Shown: positions 17,028-26,232, numbered from the stretch's first letter. The stretch is 64,000 nucleotides of DNA from Novosphingobium sp. JCM 18896 (GCF_025938095.1 NZ_JAPCZF010000001.1:434001-498000); one strand, 5' to 3'. The notes: a model not told the origin generated them from the letters alone. Program-made: numbers and translations.

Positions 17028-18536
17028 GTGGAAGCCGCTCTGTTCGTTATCGTCGCACTCGTCGTCGGCCTCGGCCTGGGCTGGTTCCTCGGCGGCCGCC
17101 CCGTCGCCGAGATGCGCCAGCGCTTCCTCGCGCGCGATGGCGAGGCGCGTGAGCTCGACGAGAAGTTCCGCCGCGCGATCACCGAACTGGCCGGCGCCAG
17201 CGAACGCGCCATGCGCGCCGATGGCCTCGCGAGCGAGCTCAGCGAGGCGCAGGCACGCAACGCCGTGCTCCAGGGCCAGTTGGCCACGGCCGCGACGCGG
17301 GCCGACAGCGCCGAACGCCTCGCCGCCGAACTGCCCGACCTGCGCGCCTCGCGCGAGGTGCTGGCCGCCGAACTGGCGACGCTGAAGGCCAATGCCGCGA
17401 ACTTCGACGAGAAGCAGCGGCTGCTGATGGAAGCGCAGGAAGCGCTGAAGAAGGAATTCGCGGTCGCCGGCGCCAAAGTGCTTGAAGGCGCGCAGCAGGC
17501 TTTCTTGCAGCGTGCGCAGGAGCGGTTCGCCGTGTCCGAGGAGAAGAGCGCCCAGCAGATCAAGGCGCTGCTTGCGCCCGTCGGCGAACGGCTCAAGAGC
17601 TACGAGGATCATGTCTCCTCGCTCGAAGCGAAGCGCGTCGATGCCTTCGGCCAACTCACCGGGCTGATCGAAGGCATGCGGGTTGGGCAGGAGCAGGTCC
17701 GCGCGGAGGCTGCTCGGCTCGGCAACTCGCTGCGCAATGCGCCAAAAGCTCGCGGTCGCTGGGGCGAGCAACAGCTCAAGAACGTGCTCGAACAATGCGG
17801 TCTCTCGGAACACACCGACTTCGTCACCGAGCATTCGATCGAAACCGAAGAAGGCCGGTTGCGCCCGGACGCGATCGTCAACATTCCCGGTCAGAAGAAG
17901 CTCGTGATCGACGCCAAGGTCTCGCTCAACGCCTATCAGGAAGCGTTCGAGGCGCAGGATGATCTCGTGCGCGACAGCGCCTTGGCGCAGCACGTCGCCT
18001 CGATGCGCAACCACGTCCAGACGCTCGGCGCCAAAAGCTACCAGAGTCAGTTCGAAGACGCGCCCGACTACGTCGTGATGTTCGTACCCGGCGAACATTT
18101 CGTTGCCGCGGCGCTTGAGAAGGACCCCGAGCTCTGGGACTTCGCCTTTCGCAATCGCGTGCTGTTGGCGACGCCGACCAACCTCGTCGCGATCGCGCGC
18201 ACCGTGGCGCAGGTCTGGCGGCAGGACGGCCTGGCGCGCGAGGCGCGCGAGATCGGCCGCATGGGCGGCGAGCTCTACGACCGCCTCGCGGTCGCGGCCG
18301 AGCACATGAAGCGTGTCGGCAGCGGGCTGTCGAGTGCGGTCGACAACTACAACAAGTTCGTCGGTAGCTTCGAACGCAACGTTCTCTCGGCTGGCCGTCG
18401 CTTGCGCGACAAGCACATCGAGATCGGCAAGCGCGAGATCGAGGAAGTGCCGCTGGTCGAGAGTTCGCCGCGCTATGCCGAGAGCGCCGCGACGGAACCC
18501 GCCGTGCCGCTGCTGGTTGAGACCGAACAGGAATAA
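17028..18536 (+). CDS. rmuC: DNA recombination protein RmuC
   Basis: 502 residues from a GTG at 17028, preceded by GGGAAG. An N-terminal membrane helix (3-21, FVIVALVVGLGLGWFLGG) is followed by a long coiled coil (about 30-200) rich in Ala, Glu and Leu, then the RmuC domain: ARGRWGEQQLKNVLEQCG, RPDAIVNIPGQKKLVIDAKVSLNAY (restriction-endonuclease-like core with D and K), and VVMFVPGEHFVAAAL. RmuC limits inversions at short inverted repeats in E. coli; the mechanism is not settled. It is followed 17 bp later by a lipoprotein gene. Confidence 0.95.
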   Translation: MEAALFVIVALVVGLGLGWFLGGRPVAEMRQRFLARDGEARELDEKFRRAITELAGASERAMRADGLASELSEAQARNAVLQGQLATAATRADSAERLAAELPDLRASREVLAAELATLKANAANFDEKQRLLMEAQEALKKEFAVAGAKVLEGAQQAFLQRAQERFAVSEEKSAQQIKALLAPVGERLKSYEDHVSSLEAKRVDAFGQLTGLIEGMRVGQEQVRAEAARLGNSLRNAPKARGRWGEQQLKNVLEQCGLSEHTDFVTEHSIETEEGRLRPDAIVNIPGQKKLVIDAKVSLNAYQEAFEAQDDLVRDSALAQHVASMRNHVQTLGAKSYQSQFEDAPDYVVMFVPGEHFVAAALEKDPELWDFAFRNRVLLATPTNLVAIARTVAQVWRQDGLAREAREIGRMGGELYDRLAVAAEHMKRVGSGLSSAVDNYNKFVGSFERNVLSAGRRLRDKHIEIGKREIEEVPLVESSPRYAESAATEPAVPLLVETEQE

Positions 18537-18553
18537 CCGGCGAAAGGAAGCGG

Positions 18554-19324
18554 ATGCGGTATCTCGGTCTTGGCAGTCTGACGGCCCTGGTCCTGCTCGC
18601 GGGCTGCAATTCGGAACCCAAGCCGCCGCAGGCCCCGCCCAGCGATGCCGCCAGCGTCGCGGCGACGCCGGCGCCCGCCCCTAATGCCTCCGATCCCGAT
18701 CCCACCAAGGCGGCGGGGCTCTGGCTCGACAGCCAGGTCGAGCCGCGCCAGCCGGGCAAATGGGCGCCGCGCGACGAATGCGGCACGATCCCCGGCGCGC
18801 GCGCCTTCCGCGAAAGGCTCGCCGCCGCGGTCCAGGCGCGCGATGCCGAGGCGATCGCAGCGATGGCCACGCCCGACATCCGCCTCGGCTTCGGCGGGCA
18901 GGACGGCGTGCAGCGCTTCCGCGCCGCGCTCAAGGCACCCGACGGCAAGCTGATGAACGAACTCGCGGCGCTGCTGCCGCTCGGCTGCGCGGGCAGCGAC
19001 GGTGGCGGGCTGACCGTGCCCTGGTACTTCCAGCAGGAAGTCGGCGACGTCGATTCCTATTCGGCGATGCTCGTCACCGGCGTCAACGTGCCGCTGCTCG
19101 CCGAGGCCAAGCCCGGCGCGGCGGTGAGCGAGACGCTGTCGTGGGATCTCGTCTCGCTGACCAAGGGGCTGTCGCCCGGCGCGCCGTTCCAGCAGGTGAA
19201 GAGCGCCGCGGGCAAGACCGGCTACGTCGCCACCGACAAGCTGCGCAGCCTGCTCGCGCATCGCCTGCTCGCGGTGAAGCAGGGCCAGGACTGGAAGATC
19301 ACCGCGGTGCTGGCGGGGGATTGA
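18554..19324 (+). CDS. Lipoprotein of unknown function
   Basis: 256 residues. The signal ends in the lipobox LLAGC (Cys near residue 18), followed by a Pro/Ala-rich tether to about residue 50. The mature part has DECGTIPGARAFRERLAAAV near its start and a C-terminal SH3-like segment (GYVATDKLRSLLAHRLLAVK). It is probably anchored in the outer membrane facing the periplasm. It sits 17 bp after rmuC, possibly co-transcribed. No catalytic motif is recognised. Confidence 0.8.
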   Translation: MRYLGLGSLTALVLLAGCNSEPKPPQAPPSDAASVAATPAPAPNASDPDPTKAAGLWLDSQVEPRQPGKWAPRDECGTIPGARAFRERLAAAVQARDAEAIAAMATPDIRLGFGGQDGVQRFRAALKAPDGKLMNELAALLPLGCAGSDGGGLTVPWYFQQEVGDVDSYSAMLVTGVNVPLLAEAKPGAAVSETLSWDLVSLTKGLSPGAPFQQVKSAAGKTGYVATDKLRSLLAHRLLAVKQGQDWKITAVLAGD

Positions 19325-19331
19325 GGGCCGG

Positions 19332-19520
19332 GTCACGCGAAGCCGCGAAGACGCGAAGGGGCGCCAAAAATTTGCCGTCACCCCCGCGAAAGCGGGGGCC
19401 CATCTCCGGGGCTTTCGTCCTGCACCGCAGTTTGGTGGGAGAACTCGGGTGATGGCCCCCCGCTTTCGCGGGGGTGACGGAGGTTAGGTTTCTCGCCTAG
19501 TCCTTCGTGTCTTCGCGTGA
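19332..19520. repeat. Nested repeat: family B pair inside an outer TCACGCGAAG repeat
   Basis: The outer arms are TCACGCGAAGCCGCGAAGAC at 19332 and the mirror ending CTTCGCGTGA at 19520. Inside them lies a B-family pair (19376-19480) with the variant core CCCCCGCGAAAGCGGGGG. The same nested arrangement occurs at 45172-45402. No gene is seen. It lies between two convergent lipoprotein genes. Confidence 0.85.
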
Positions 19521-19524
19521 AACC

Positions 19525-19926
19525 CTACTTCCGCACCAGCTCCACCGCATGCGCCGTGGTCCGCAGGCTCAGCCGGTCCCCGCTCAGCGTCACCGCCGGC
19601 TCGCCGCCGAGCAGGTCGCTCAGCGCGCGTTCCTGTTCCATTTTGCCCTCGCAGAACATCCTGGTGCTCATCAGCGGGCCGACCACGAGCTTGCCCGCAT
19701 TCTCGCTCCAGGTGCCGCCCAGGCGGTTGCAGCCGGCAGAGGCGACCAGGCGGTCGGGGCGGAAGGCCAGGCTGGCCTCGCCGACCGGCGGAGTGCCGTC
19801 GATCGTGGTGACGCGCCATTCGCTGTCGGCCAAAACGAGCTTTGGCGTGGGTGCGGTTCCGGTCGAGGTCGTGGCGCATCCGGCGAGGAGCGCCAGCAGG
19901 GCGAGGGGGATCGAGAGCTTGCGCAT
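19525..19926 (-). CDS. META-domain (HslJ-like) lipoprotein
   Basis: 133 residues from the ATG at 19926, preceded by AGGAGAG. Lipobox LLAGC (Cys near 17). The mature part is a META/HslJ domain: LADSEWRVTTIDGTPP, LAFRPDRLVASAGCNRLGGTW (the conserved GCN motif), and LVVGPLMSTRMFCEG. META proteins are small periplasmic or outer-membrane proteins linked to heat or drug tolerance in E. coli (HslJ). The gene is single and leftward, 46 bp from the methylase gene upstream of it. Confidence 0.88.
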   Translation of the reverse strand: MRKLSIPLALLALLAGCATTSTGTAPTPKLVLADSEWRVTTIDGTPPVGEASLAFRPDRLVASAGCNRLGGTWSENAGKLVVGPLMSTRMFCEGKMEQERALSDLLGGEPAVTLSGDRLSLRTTAHAVELVRK

Positions 19927-19972
19927 GGGCACTCTCCTGCAGGAACGCGCCTGATCGCGCGCTGAACGCAGC

Positions 19973-20779
19973 CTAGGCCTTGGGGCGCAGGTGCGCCAGC
20001 GCCTCGTAGGCAAGCACGGCGCCGGCGACCGCGGCGTTGAGGCTGTCCGCCCGGCCGAGCATCGGCATGTGCACGCGCAGGTCGCAGGCGAGCTCGTAGT
20101 CCTCGGGCAGCCCGCGCGATTCGTTGCCGACCATCAGGAAGCACGGCGCGGCATAGGGCGCGGTGCGATAGTCGGTGGAGTCGCGCAGCGAGGCGGCGAC
20201 CAGTTGGCCGTCCCCGGCGCGCAGCCAGGCGTGGAACTCGTCCCAGCGCGCTTGGGCGATCTTCTGGGTGAACACCGCGCCCATGGAGGCACGCACGGCT
20301 TCGACCGAGAAGGGATCGGCGCAGTCGTCGATCAGGATCAGCCCGCCCGCGCCGACCGCGTCGCCGGTGCGCAGCATCGTGCCGAGGTTGCCCGGATCGC
20401 GCAGCGCCTGGGCCACCAGCCAGATCGGCGCGGCGGCGCGGTCGAGCTGCGCGAGGCGCGTGTCGAATTCGGCGAAGACGCCGGCGACGGCCTGGGGGTT
20501 GTCCTTGCCGGTGACCTTGGCGAGGATTTCCTCGTCCATCTCGATCACCTCGCCGCCGTTCGCGGAAACTTCGGCGATCAGCGCATCGAGCAGCGGATGG
20601 GGATCGCGCTTGATCGCCATGACCAGCATTTCGGGCAGGTGCCCGCTCTCTCGCGCGTCGGTGAGCAGGCGCAGGCCCTCGGCGAGGAAGCGCTTTTCTT
20701 GCTTGCGGTGCTTCTTCTCGCGCAACGAGCGCAGGAACTTGACCGTGGGGTTGGAGAAGCCGGTGATCGTGCGGAGCAT
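19973..20779 (-). CDS. TrmH/SpoU-family RNA 2'-O-methyltransferase
   Basis: 268 residues from the ATG at 20779. An N-terminal substrate-binding domain (KFLRSLREKKHRKQEKRFLAEG..LL) precedes a SPOUT domain with three motifs: LVAQALRDPGNLGTMLRTGDAVG, ILIDDCADPFSVEAVRASMGAVF, and FLMVGNESRGLPEDY...HMPMLGRADSLNAAVAGAVLAYE (the trefoil-knot SAM site). The target RNA (rRNA or tRNA) is not decided by sequence; RlmB-like is possible. It lies between a D-family repeat and the META lipoprotein. Confidence 0.92.
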   Translation of the reverse strand: MLRTITGFSNPTVKFLRSLREKKHRKQEKRFLAEGLRLLTDARESGHLPEMLVMAIKRDPHPLLDALIAEVSANGGEVIEMDEEILAKVTGKDNPQAVAGVFAEFDTRLAQLDRAAAPIWLVAQALRDPGNLGTMLRTGDAVGAGGLILIDDCADPFSVEAVRASMGAVFTQKIAQARWDEFHAWLRAGDGQLVAASLRDSTDYRTAPYAAPCFLMVGNESRGLPEDYELACDLRVHMPMLGRADSLNAAVAGAVLAYEALAHLRPKA

Positions 20780-20805
20780 GGGTAAGCGGTTAGGGCGGCG
20801 GCGGC

Positions 20806-20887
20806 CCTTCGACAAGCTCAGGGCGAGCGGGTCTGGGTGCTTTGCGGCTTAAAACCACATCCGCTCATGCTGAGCGTGTCGAAGCAT
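20806..20887. repeat. Family D inverted repeat (HPr - methylase)
   Basis: CTTCGACAAGCTCAGGGCGA at 20806 is mirrored by the arm CATGCTGAGCGTGTCGAAGC ending near 20887. The spacer is about 35 bp. It is a copy of the unit at 15945 and 39994, lying between HPr (stop at 20906) and the TrmH-family gene. Confidence 0.87.
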
Positions 20888-20905
20888 GCCGGCGCGCGGC
20901 TGGCC

Positions 20906-21184
20906 TCAATCCTCGCCGAAGCCGTCCTTGACCAGGCCCGCCAGCTTGAGCAGTGCGGCTTCGGCGCCGTCGCCGCTGACGGCGATCTCGATCGTGTCGC
21001 CCTTGGCGGCGCCGAGCATCATCAGGCCGAGGATCGAGCCGCCCGCGGCCTCGGTGCCGTCCTTGCTGACCGCCACCTGCAGCCCATCGGGCAGCAGTGC
21101 GACCATGTTGACGAACTTGGCGCTGGCGCGCGCGTGCAGCCCGCGCTGGTTGATGATCTGGACGGTTTCCTTGAGCGCGATCAT
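20906..21184 (-). CDS. ptsH: HPr family phosphocarrier protein
   Basis: 92 residues. The phosphorylation site is NQRGLHARASAKFV (His17), and the regulatory serine region is AAGGSILGLMMLGA (Ser50), the target of HPr kinase. The ATG at 21184 follows GGAGCAGG; an ATG at 21202 would add six residues. It is the last gene of the cluster hprK-rapZ-EIIA-HPr. No sugar permease is nearby, so this belongs to the regulatory (nitrogen-type) PTS of alphaproteobacteria rather than sugar uptake. Confidence 0.95.
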   Translation of the reverse strand: MIALKETVQIINQRGLHARASAKFVNMVALLPDGLQVAVSKDGTEAAGGSILGLMMLGAAKGDTIEIAVSGDGAEAALLKLAGLVKDGFGED

Positions 21185-21211
21185 GCCTGCTCCCTCATGC
21201 ATGTTGGCTCC

Positions 21212-21616
21212 TCAGGCGTGCTGGCCGAGGTACTCGGACGCCATGGTGATGTAGTTGCGGCCGGCGTCGCGCGCGGCGATCGCCGCGTCGGTCACCGACA
21301 TGCATTCGCGCGCCTTGGCGAGGCGGATCAGCATCGGCAGGTTGATGCCCGCGATCACCTCGACCCGGCCGGCCTGCATCAGCGAGATCGCCAGGTTCGA
21401 CGGCGTGCCGCCGAACAGGTCGGTCAGGATGATGGCGCCTTCGCCGCTGTCGACGCGCTTGATCGCGGTCGCGATCTCGTGGCGGCGACGCTCCATGTCG
21501 TCATTGGGTCCGATGCACACGGTCGCGACCGCCTCCTGGCGGCCGACGACATGTTGCATCGCATTCACGAACTCCTCGGCAAGATTGCCGTGGGTCACCA
21601 GGATCATACCGATCAT
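21212..21616 (-). CDS. PTS EIIA component, mannose/fructose type (EIIA-Man-like)
   Basis: 134 residues. It begins MIGMILVTHGNLAEEFVNAMQ with the phospho-accepting His9, and contains ILTDLFGGTPSNLAISLMQ, the conserved dimer segment of the mannose-family IIA domain. Standalone versions are typical of alphaproteobacteria lacking matching permeases. They receive phosphate from HPr and act in regulation. It is 28-55 bp from rapZ and HPr in the same leftward unit. Confidence 0.94.
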   Translation of the reverse strand: MIGMILVTHGNLAEEFVNAMQHVVGRQEAVATVCIGPNDDMERRRHEIATAIKRVDSGEGAIILTDLFGGTPSNLAISLMQAGRVEVIAGINLPMLIRLAKARECMSVTDAAIAARDAGRNYITMASEYLGQHA

Positions 21617-21671
21617 GCTGGAAAATTGCTCCGAAGGCCCTGCGAAACCGCCTGGATAGCTTTGGCTTTTC

Positions 21672-22628
21672 TCACGAGGCCACTCCTCCTTCTATGAGGT
21701 CGGCAGCTCGCGAGCCCAGGTTGCGGTGCAGCAATGTGGGCGAAAAACCGGCGGCACGCAAGGCCGCTCCGATCTCTTCGGCGACGAACACCGATCGGTG
21801 TCGTCCGCCCGTACAGCCAAAGGCGATGTCGACGTAGGCCTTGCCCTGCGCCTCGTAGCGCGGGAGCAGCATGAGGATCAGGTCGCGGATGCGCGCATAA
21901 GCCTCGGGGAAAGCCGGGTCCTGGCGGATGTGCTCGCCGACGGGCGCGTCCCGGCCGGTCAGCGGGCGCAGCTCGTCGACCCAGTGCGGGTTGTCGAGGA
22001 AGCGCATGTCGAAGACGAGGTCGGCGACCGGCGGCATGCCGCGCGAGAAGCCGAAGCTGGAAACGGTCAAGGTCAGCGGCTGGTCGGTCGGCGTGAAGCG
22101 CTCGCGAATCACCTGCTGGAGATCGTTGGTCGAATAAGCGGTGGTATCGATCACGCTGTCGGCCCAGCGGCGCAGCGGTTCGAGCAGTTCGCGTTCGGCG
22201 AGGATGCCCGAGGCGACGGGCATGTCGGCGGCGAGCGGGTGGCGGCGCCGGGTCTCGTTGTAGCGCCGCTCGAGCTCGCGGCTCGCGCAGTCGAGGAACA
22301 GGGTGGTGACTTCGAGATCGGCGCGCTTGCTCAGCTTCTTCACGCGCTCGATGATGTCGTGCGGGTTGAAGCCGCGCGTGCGCGCATCGAAGCCGATCGC
22401 CAGTGGCGGGCGCGGATCGGCGGGCGAGCCCTGGCCCGCGGACGATGCGGTGGTGTCGATCAGCCGTTCGAGCAGGCGGACGGGGAAATTGTCGAGTGCT
22501 TCCCAGCGCAGGTCCTCGAGCACGCGCAGCACCGTCGTCTTGCCCGCGCCGAGCAGGCCGGTGACCAGCAGGATCCTTTGCGGGCCTTGATCGAGGGCGG
22601 CTTGGTCGGTGTCGGTGTCGCTGGACAT
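21672..22628 (-). CDS. rapZ: RNase adapter RapZ (P-loop nucleotide-binding protein)
   Basis: 318 residues from the ATG at 22628. Walker A GLLGAGKTT (24-32) replaces the more common GxSGAGKS. Further motifs are RRRHPLA, FGFSRGMPPVADLVFDMRFLDNPHW and VDIAFGCTGGRHRSVFVAEEIG, all diagnostic for RapZ/YvcJ. In E. coli RapZ directs RNase E to GlmZ; in other bacteria it binds nucleotide sugars and has a wider role. Its position between hprK and EIIA is conserved in alphaproteobacteria and ties it to PTS regulation. Confidence 0.95.
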   Translation of the reverse strand: MSSDTDTDQAALDQGPQRILLVTGLLGAGKTTVLRVLEDLRWEALDNFPVRLLERLIDTTASSAGQGSPADPRPPLAIGFDARTRGFNPHDIIERVKKLSKRADLEVTTLFLDCASRELERRYNETRRRHPLAADMPVASGILAERELLEPLRRWADSVIDTTAYSTNDLQQVIRERFTPTDQPLTLTVSSFGFSRGMPPVADLVFDMRFLDNPHWVDELRPLTGRDAPVGEHIRQDPAFPEAYARIRDLILMLLPRYEAQGKAYVDIAFGCTGGRHRSVFVAEEIGAALRAAGFSPTLLHRNLGSRAADLIEGGVAS

Positions 22629-22699
22629 GGATCGCGGAAGTGTGCGCTTCTCACCATCGAAAGGGAAGGGCGAAGACGCGCCTTTTACCCCGCAGAGAC

Positions 22700-23122
22700 T
22701 TAACCCAGGCTGAGTCCGTAATAGGTAAGTGCCCGTTCGGCCTTGAGATGTAGCACCGTGCCCTCGGGCGCGAGGCGCAGCATCGGCAGGGCGATGCCGG
22801 CGTGCTCGACGCTCTCGGGGTGCTCGACGAAGCGCGGCGCCGCTGGATCGAGCACGAGCACCAGCGCGACCGGCGCCTCGTCGCAGACCGGCTCGTGCAA
22901 CAGCCCCAGGTTGCGCACCTCGATCAGCCCGCGCGTGTTGGGATGCGGCATGGCGACGAGCCGACCCTTGCGCGCTTCGAGCATCACGCCGTCGTCGCCG
23001 ACCAGCACGGCGCCGCGATCGATCAGCGCCAGCGCCAGGCTCGACTTGCCCGTGCCGGGCGCGCCCTCGATCAGCACGGCGCGCCCGTCGATCGCGACAC
23101 AGGTGGCCTGGTGGGGGGTCAT
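22700..23122 (-). CDS. hprK: Short HPr kinase/phosphorylase (C-terminal catalytic domain only)
   Basis: 140 residues. Walker A GAPGTGKSS (20-28) follows the opening QATCVAIDGRAVLIEG, and LVGDDGVMLEARKGRLVAMPHP carries the Asp pair of the HprK active site. The N-terminal domain of Firmicute HprK is absent, as usual in alphaproteobacteria. It probably phosphorylates Ser50 of the HPr gene product encoded two genes later. The start at 23122 is chosen because the longer in-frame extension (MDPRLRGDDG) is translated B-family repeat. Confidence 0.92.
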   Translation of the reverse strand: MTPHQATCVAIDGRAVLIEGAPGTGKSSLALALIDRGAVLVGDDGVMLEARKGRLVAMPHPNTRGLIEVRNLGLLHEPVCDEAPVALVLVLDPAAPRFVEHPESVEHAGIALPMLRLAPEGTVLHLKAERALTYYGLSLG

Positions 23123-23172
23123 GGGCGAACCTCGTGAAACGAAGGAGGGGTACGCAAGCTCTTCCGCCCACC

Positions 23173-23278
23173 CGTCATCCCCGCGAAGGCGGGGATCCAT
23201 CTCCTTCGCTCTCCGATCGAACGGCCGTGCCGGATGAGAGCCCCGGAGATGGATCCCCGCCTTCGCGGGGATGACGGA
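23173..23278. repeat. Family B inverted repeat inside the chvG-hprK junction
   Basis: CGTCATCCCCGCGAAGGCGG at 23173 is mirrored by the arm ending GCGGGGATGACGG at 23278, with a spacer of about 44 bp. It lies in the 211 bp between chvG and hprK, which are otherwise likely to be one leftward unit. It may tune expression between the sensor and the PTS genes. Confidence 0.88.
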
Positions 23279-23333
23279 GGTTTGGGCGAACGGAGAGGAG
23301 CGGGGGCGGCGATGGGGAGTGTCACGGCCACAA

Positions 23334-24893
23334 TCACCCCTGATCCCAAGCCGGTAGGACGATCACCAGCCGCGCGCCGGGCTGGCCGTCGAAGCGGTCC
23401 TCGGCGGTCAGCGTGCCGTAATGCGCCTCGACGATCGTGCGGGCGATGGCGAGGCCGAGCCCCGAATGGCTGCCGAAGTCCTCGTCCGCGGGGCGCAGCG
23501 AGTGGAACCGCTCGAAAACCTTCTCGCGCTCGCTCTCGGGGATGCCGGGGCCGTGGTCGGAGACCGTGAGGCCGACCTGTTCGTCATCTCCGGTGATGCT
23601 GATCTCGATCATCGCGCCCGGCGGCGAGAACGACACCGCATTGTCGAGCAGGTTCTCGAGCACGCGCTCGAGCCGCGCCGGATCGCCGGGCACGACGCAG
23701 AAGCCGGCGCGGCGGTGGGTGACCTCGATCCGCGTCTCGCCGTTGACCCCGCGGGTGTCGCGCGCCTCGACCAGAGCGAGCACGAGCTGGACCATGTCGA
23801 CCGGCTCGAAGGTGGTGCGGCTGAGCTCGGCGTCGATCCGGCTGGCATCGGCGATCTCGGTGACCAGCCGGTCGATCCGCCGGACGTCGTGGGTGGCGAT
23901 GCCGAGGAGCTGGCGGCGCAGTTCGGCATCCTCGACGCGTTCGAGCGTCTCGAGCGCGCTGCGCAACGAGGCGAGCGGGTTCTTGATCTCGTGCGCGACG
24001 TCGGCGGCGAAGGACTCCACGCCGTCGATGCGCTGGCTCAGCGCGGCGCTCATGTCCGAGATCGAACGCGCGAGCATGCCGATCTCGTCGCGGCGTTCGG
24101 GCAGGCGCGGGACCACGACCTGGCGGTCGCGCCCCAGTCGCACGCGGATCGCCGCGCGCACCAGCAGGCGCAGCGGCTGGATGATCGTGCGCGCGAGGAA
24201 CAGCGAGAGCAGGATCGAGACGAGCAGCGCCGCGCCGACGATGATCGCCAGGGTCTGCCGCGCGTCGCGGATGTTCTGGGTGATGTCGGGCGAATTGCGC
24301 ATGGTCAGCAGCACGTCGCCCTTTTCGCCGACGGGTGCCGCCGCGGTGATCACCGGCGTGCGATCGGGCGCGCGCCGCTGGCGCATGACCGTGGCCTTGG
24401 TGCTGCGCGCCTCGGCGATCTCGGGGAAGCCGGCGGCCTTGTCCGATTCCTCGTAGTTCGGGATCTCCGGCGCGCGCACGAGGAAGTCGAGGCTGCGGTC
24501 GAGCCCGCGCGCGGCGTGCATGTACCACGGCTCCTTCTCGGGATCGACGAAGGTGAAGGCCGGGCCGACCAGCTCGAAGCTGTCGGCGATCAGCTTGTCC
24601 TTGCGGTCGTAGAGGCGGATGCGCAGCTTCTGCTCGGCGCCGACGCGCATTAGCAGCGCCTTGCGCTTGGTGCGGTTGAGCGGGCCGAGCGCATCGGCGG
24701 TGATCTGCACCTCGGCGCGGGCCAGGCCGAAGCGCTCGGCGATCAGGCGGTTGCGATAGGTGTCGAGGTAGAACACCGAACCCGCGAGCAGCACCAGCGC
24801 GACGACGTTGACCGCGAGGATGCGCGAGGCCAGCGAGACGCGCCGCGTCCAGAACAGCCGCTCGGGGATCAGGCCATCGGTGTCGTCAGCCAT
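23334..24893 (-). CDS. chvG: ChvG-type sensor histidine kinase
   Basis: 519 residues. TM1 (about 24-44, [20 protein letters not shown]), a periplasmic sensor domain of about 180 residues with a Tyr/Arg-rich core, TM2 (about 232-252), HAMP (about 253-305), HisKA with [20 protein letters not shown] (phospho-His) and an HATPase_c domain with [20 protein letters not shown] and [16 protein letters not shown]. This matches ChvG/ExoS/BvrS, which senses acid or cell-envelope stress in alphaproteobacteria. It overlaps the response-regulator gene by 8 bp. Confidence 0.94.
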   Translation of the reverse strand: MADDTDGLIPERLFWTRRVSLASRILAVNVVALVLLAGSVFYLDTYRNRLIAERFGLARAEVQITADALGPLNRTKRKALLMRVGAEQKLRIRLYDRKDKLIADSFELVGPAFTFVDPEKEPWYMHAARGLDRSLDFLVRAPEIPNYEESDKAAGFPEIAEARSTKATVMRQRRAPDRTPVITAAAPVGEKGDVLLTMRNSPDITQNIRDARQTLAIIVGAALLVSILLSLFLARTIIQPLRLLVRAAIRVRLGRDRQVVVPRLPERRDEIGMLARSISDMSAALSQRIDGVESFAADVAHEIKNPLASLRSALETLERVEDAELRRQLLGIATHDVRRIDRLVTEIADASRIDAELSRTTFEPVDMVQLVLALVEARDTRGVNGETRIEVTHRRAGFCVVPGDPARLERVLENLLDNAVSFSPPGAMIEISITGDDEQVGLTVSDHGPGIPESEREKVFERFHSLRPADEDFGSHSGLGLAIARTIVEAHYGTLTAEDRFDGQPGARLVIVLPAWDQG

Positions 24894-25662
24894 CGGCGAA
24901 CGAATAGCCGGCGCCGTAGAGCGTATCGATCGCCGAGAAGGTCGGATCGACCCCGCGGAACTTGCGGCGCAGGCGCTTGATGTGGCTGTCGATCGTGCGG
25001 TCGTCGACGAAGACGTCGTCGCTGTAGGCGGCGTCCATCAACTGGTTGCGGCTCTTCACCACACCAGGCCGCATCGCCAGCGATTCGAGGATGAGGAATT
25101 CGGTGACGGTCAGCGACACGGCCTTGTCGTCCCAGGTGACGCTGTGGCGCGCGGGGTCGATCGTCAGCCGGCCGCGCTGGATCGGCTCGGGCAGGCCCTC
25201 GGGCACGGGCTCGTCGGGCTCGGCGCGGACCAGTTCGGTGCGGCGCAGGATCGCGCGGATACGCGCGACGAGCAGGCGCTGGCTGAACGGCTTGGTGATG
25301 TAGTCGTCGGCGCCGAGCGCGAGACCCAGCGCCTCGTCGGGTTCCTCGTCCTTCGAAGTCAGGAAGATCACCGGCAACGAGGAACGGTCGCGCAGCCGCT
25401 GCAACAGTTCGAGCCCGTCCATCCGCGGCATCTTGATGTCGAAGATGGCCAGATCGGGCGGGTTCTCGAGCAGGGCCTTCAGCGCAGTCTCGCCATCGGC
25501 ATAGACGCGCGTGGCGAAGCCCTCGGCCTGGAGGAAGATCGACAGCGTGGTCAGGATGTTGCGGTCGTCGTCGACCAGCGCGATGCATTGCTGCGGCACG
25601 GTCGGTGCGACGTCGACGGGTTCGCCGGTGGAGGAGGGGGCTGGCGGCTCGGCCGTGGTCAC
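24886..25662 (-). CDS. chvI: ChvI-type OmpR-family response regulator
   Basis: 258 residues from a GTG at 25662. An N-terminal extension rich in Pro/Ala (1-22) precedes the receiver domain: [16 protein letters not shown], phospho-Asp in [26 protein letters not shown] and the switch Lys in [14 protein letters not shown] winged-helix trans_reg_C domain follows ([44 protein letters not shown]). It is transcribed first, with chvG overlapping, and the PTS genes follow. This gene order is conserved in many alphaproteobacteria. Confidence 0.95.
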   Translation of the reverse strand: MTTAEPPAPSSTGEPVDVAPTVPQQCIALVDDDRNILTTLSIFLQAEGFATRVYADGETALKALLENPPDLAIFDIKMPRMDGLELLQRLRDRSSLPVIFLTSKDEEPDEALGLALGADDYITKPFSQRLLVARIRAILRRTELVRAEPDEPVPEGLPEPIQRGRLTIDPARHSVTWDDKAVSLTVTEFLILESLAMRPGVVKSRNQLMDAAYSDDVFVDDRTIDSHIKRLRRKFRGVDPTFSAIDTLYGAGYSFADG

Positions 25663-25821
25663 TGGTGTGCGGATCCTCGAAAGCGGCTCGGCCTTGCGGG
25701 TTAGCCCTTCGCATCGCTGCTGACAACGTGGGGCTTTGGCGCCGCGTCCCCTGTCTCAGTATTGCTTGCTTCCGTCGGGGATCGGCGCATGCTCCTCGTC
25801 CCCAATGCGGAGTCGAAGCCC
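25663..25821. promoter_or_regulatory. Divergent intergenic region chvI / small EF-hand-like gene
   Basis: 159 bp between the chvI GTG (25662, leftward) and the ATG at 25822 (rightward). It must hold the chvI promoter and possibly that of the rightward genes. I could not assign -35/-10 elements with confidence. Confidence 0.4.
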
Positions 25822-26181
25822 ATGAGCATCCTCAACAGCATCTTCGGTCAGTTCGGTCAGCACGTCGACGTTGCCAATATGGCGGAAAAGCTCGGGATTC
25901 AGCCGGCTCTGGCCGAGAAGGCGATTGCCGCGCTCGGGCAATCTCACGCCGAACCGGGGGATACCATCGCCGGCGCGGCCGCCAAGACCGGGCTGGACAG
26001 CGGCGTGCTCGGGCAGATCGTCGAGCAGATCGGCGGCGAGGGCTCGCTCGGCGAATTCGCGCGCACGCTCAAGGATCATCCGCAGGCCTCGGGTCTGTTC
26101 GCGATGCTCGATCGTGATGGCGACGGCAATCCGTTGAACGACGTCACCGATCTGGCGAAGGGTCTGTTCGGCAAAGGTTAA
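25822..26181 (+). CDS. Small protein with an EF-hand-like loop, unknown function
   Basis: 119 residues from the ATG at 25822, with GGAG upstream. It is almost entirely helical and low in aromatic residues. MSILNSIFGQFGQHVDVANMAEKLGI at the start and repeated GxxGxxxxQIVEQIGGEGSLGEF resemble the DUF937/YidB style. Near the C-terminus is LDRDGDGNPLND, a DxDxDGxxxxxx calcium-loop-like motif. It precedes the DUF937 gene at 26323 and may be related in function. The role is unknown. Confidence 0.75.
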   Translation: MSILNSIFGQFGQHVDVANMAEKLGIQPALAEKAIAALGQSHAEPGDTIAGAAAKTGLDSGVLGQIVEQIGGEGSLGEFARTLKDHPQASGLFAMLDRDGDGNPLNDVTDLAKGLFGKG

Positions 26182-26205
26182 GGAAGCGAGTGCCAGGCGC
26201 GGCCG

Positions 26206-26221
26206 GCTGCCATCCGGCAGC
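26206..26221. terminator. Hairpin after the EF-hand-like gene
   Basis: GCTGCC-ATCC-GGCAGC is a perfect 6 bp stem followed by the A/T-rich AATAAATTATTATAG. It may end transcription of the gene that stops at 26181. The A/T tract is not a pure T-run, so confidence is low. Confidence 0.35.
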
Positions 26222-26232
26222 AATAAATTATT

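Noticed and set aside
22700..23200. N-terminal extension of HprK beginning MDPRLRGDDG
   Set aside because: Those codons are a translated family B repeat; the start at 23122 matches the family.
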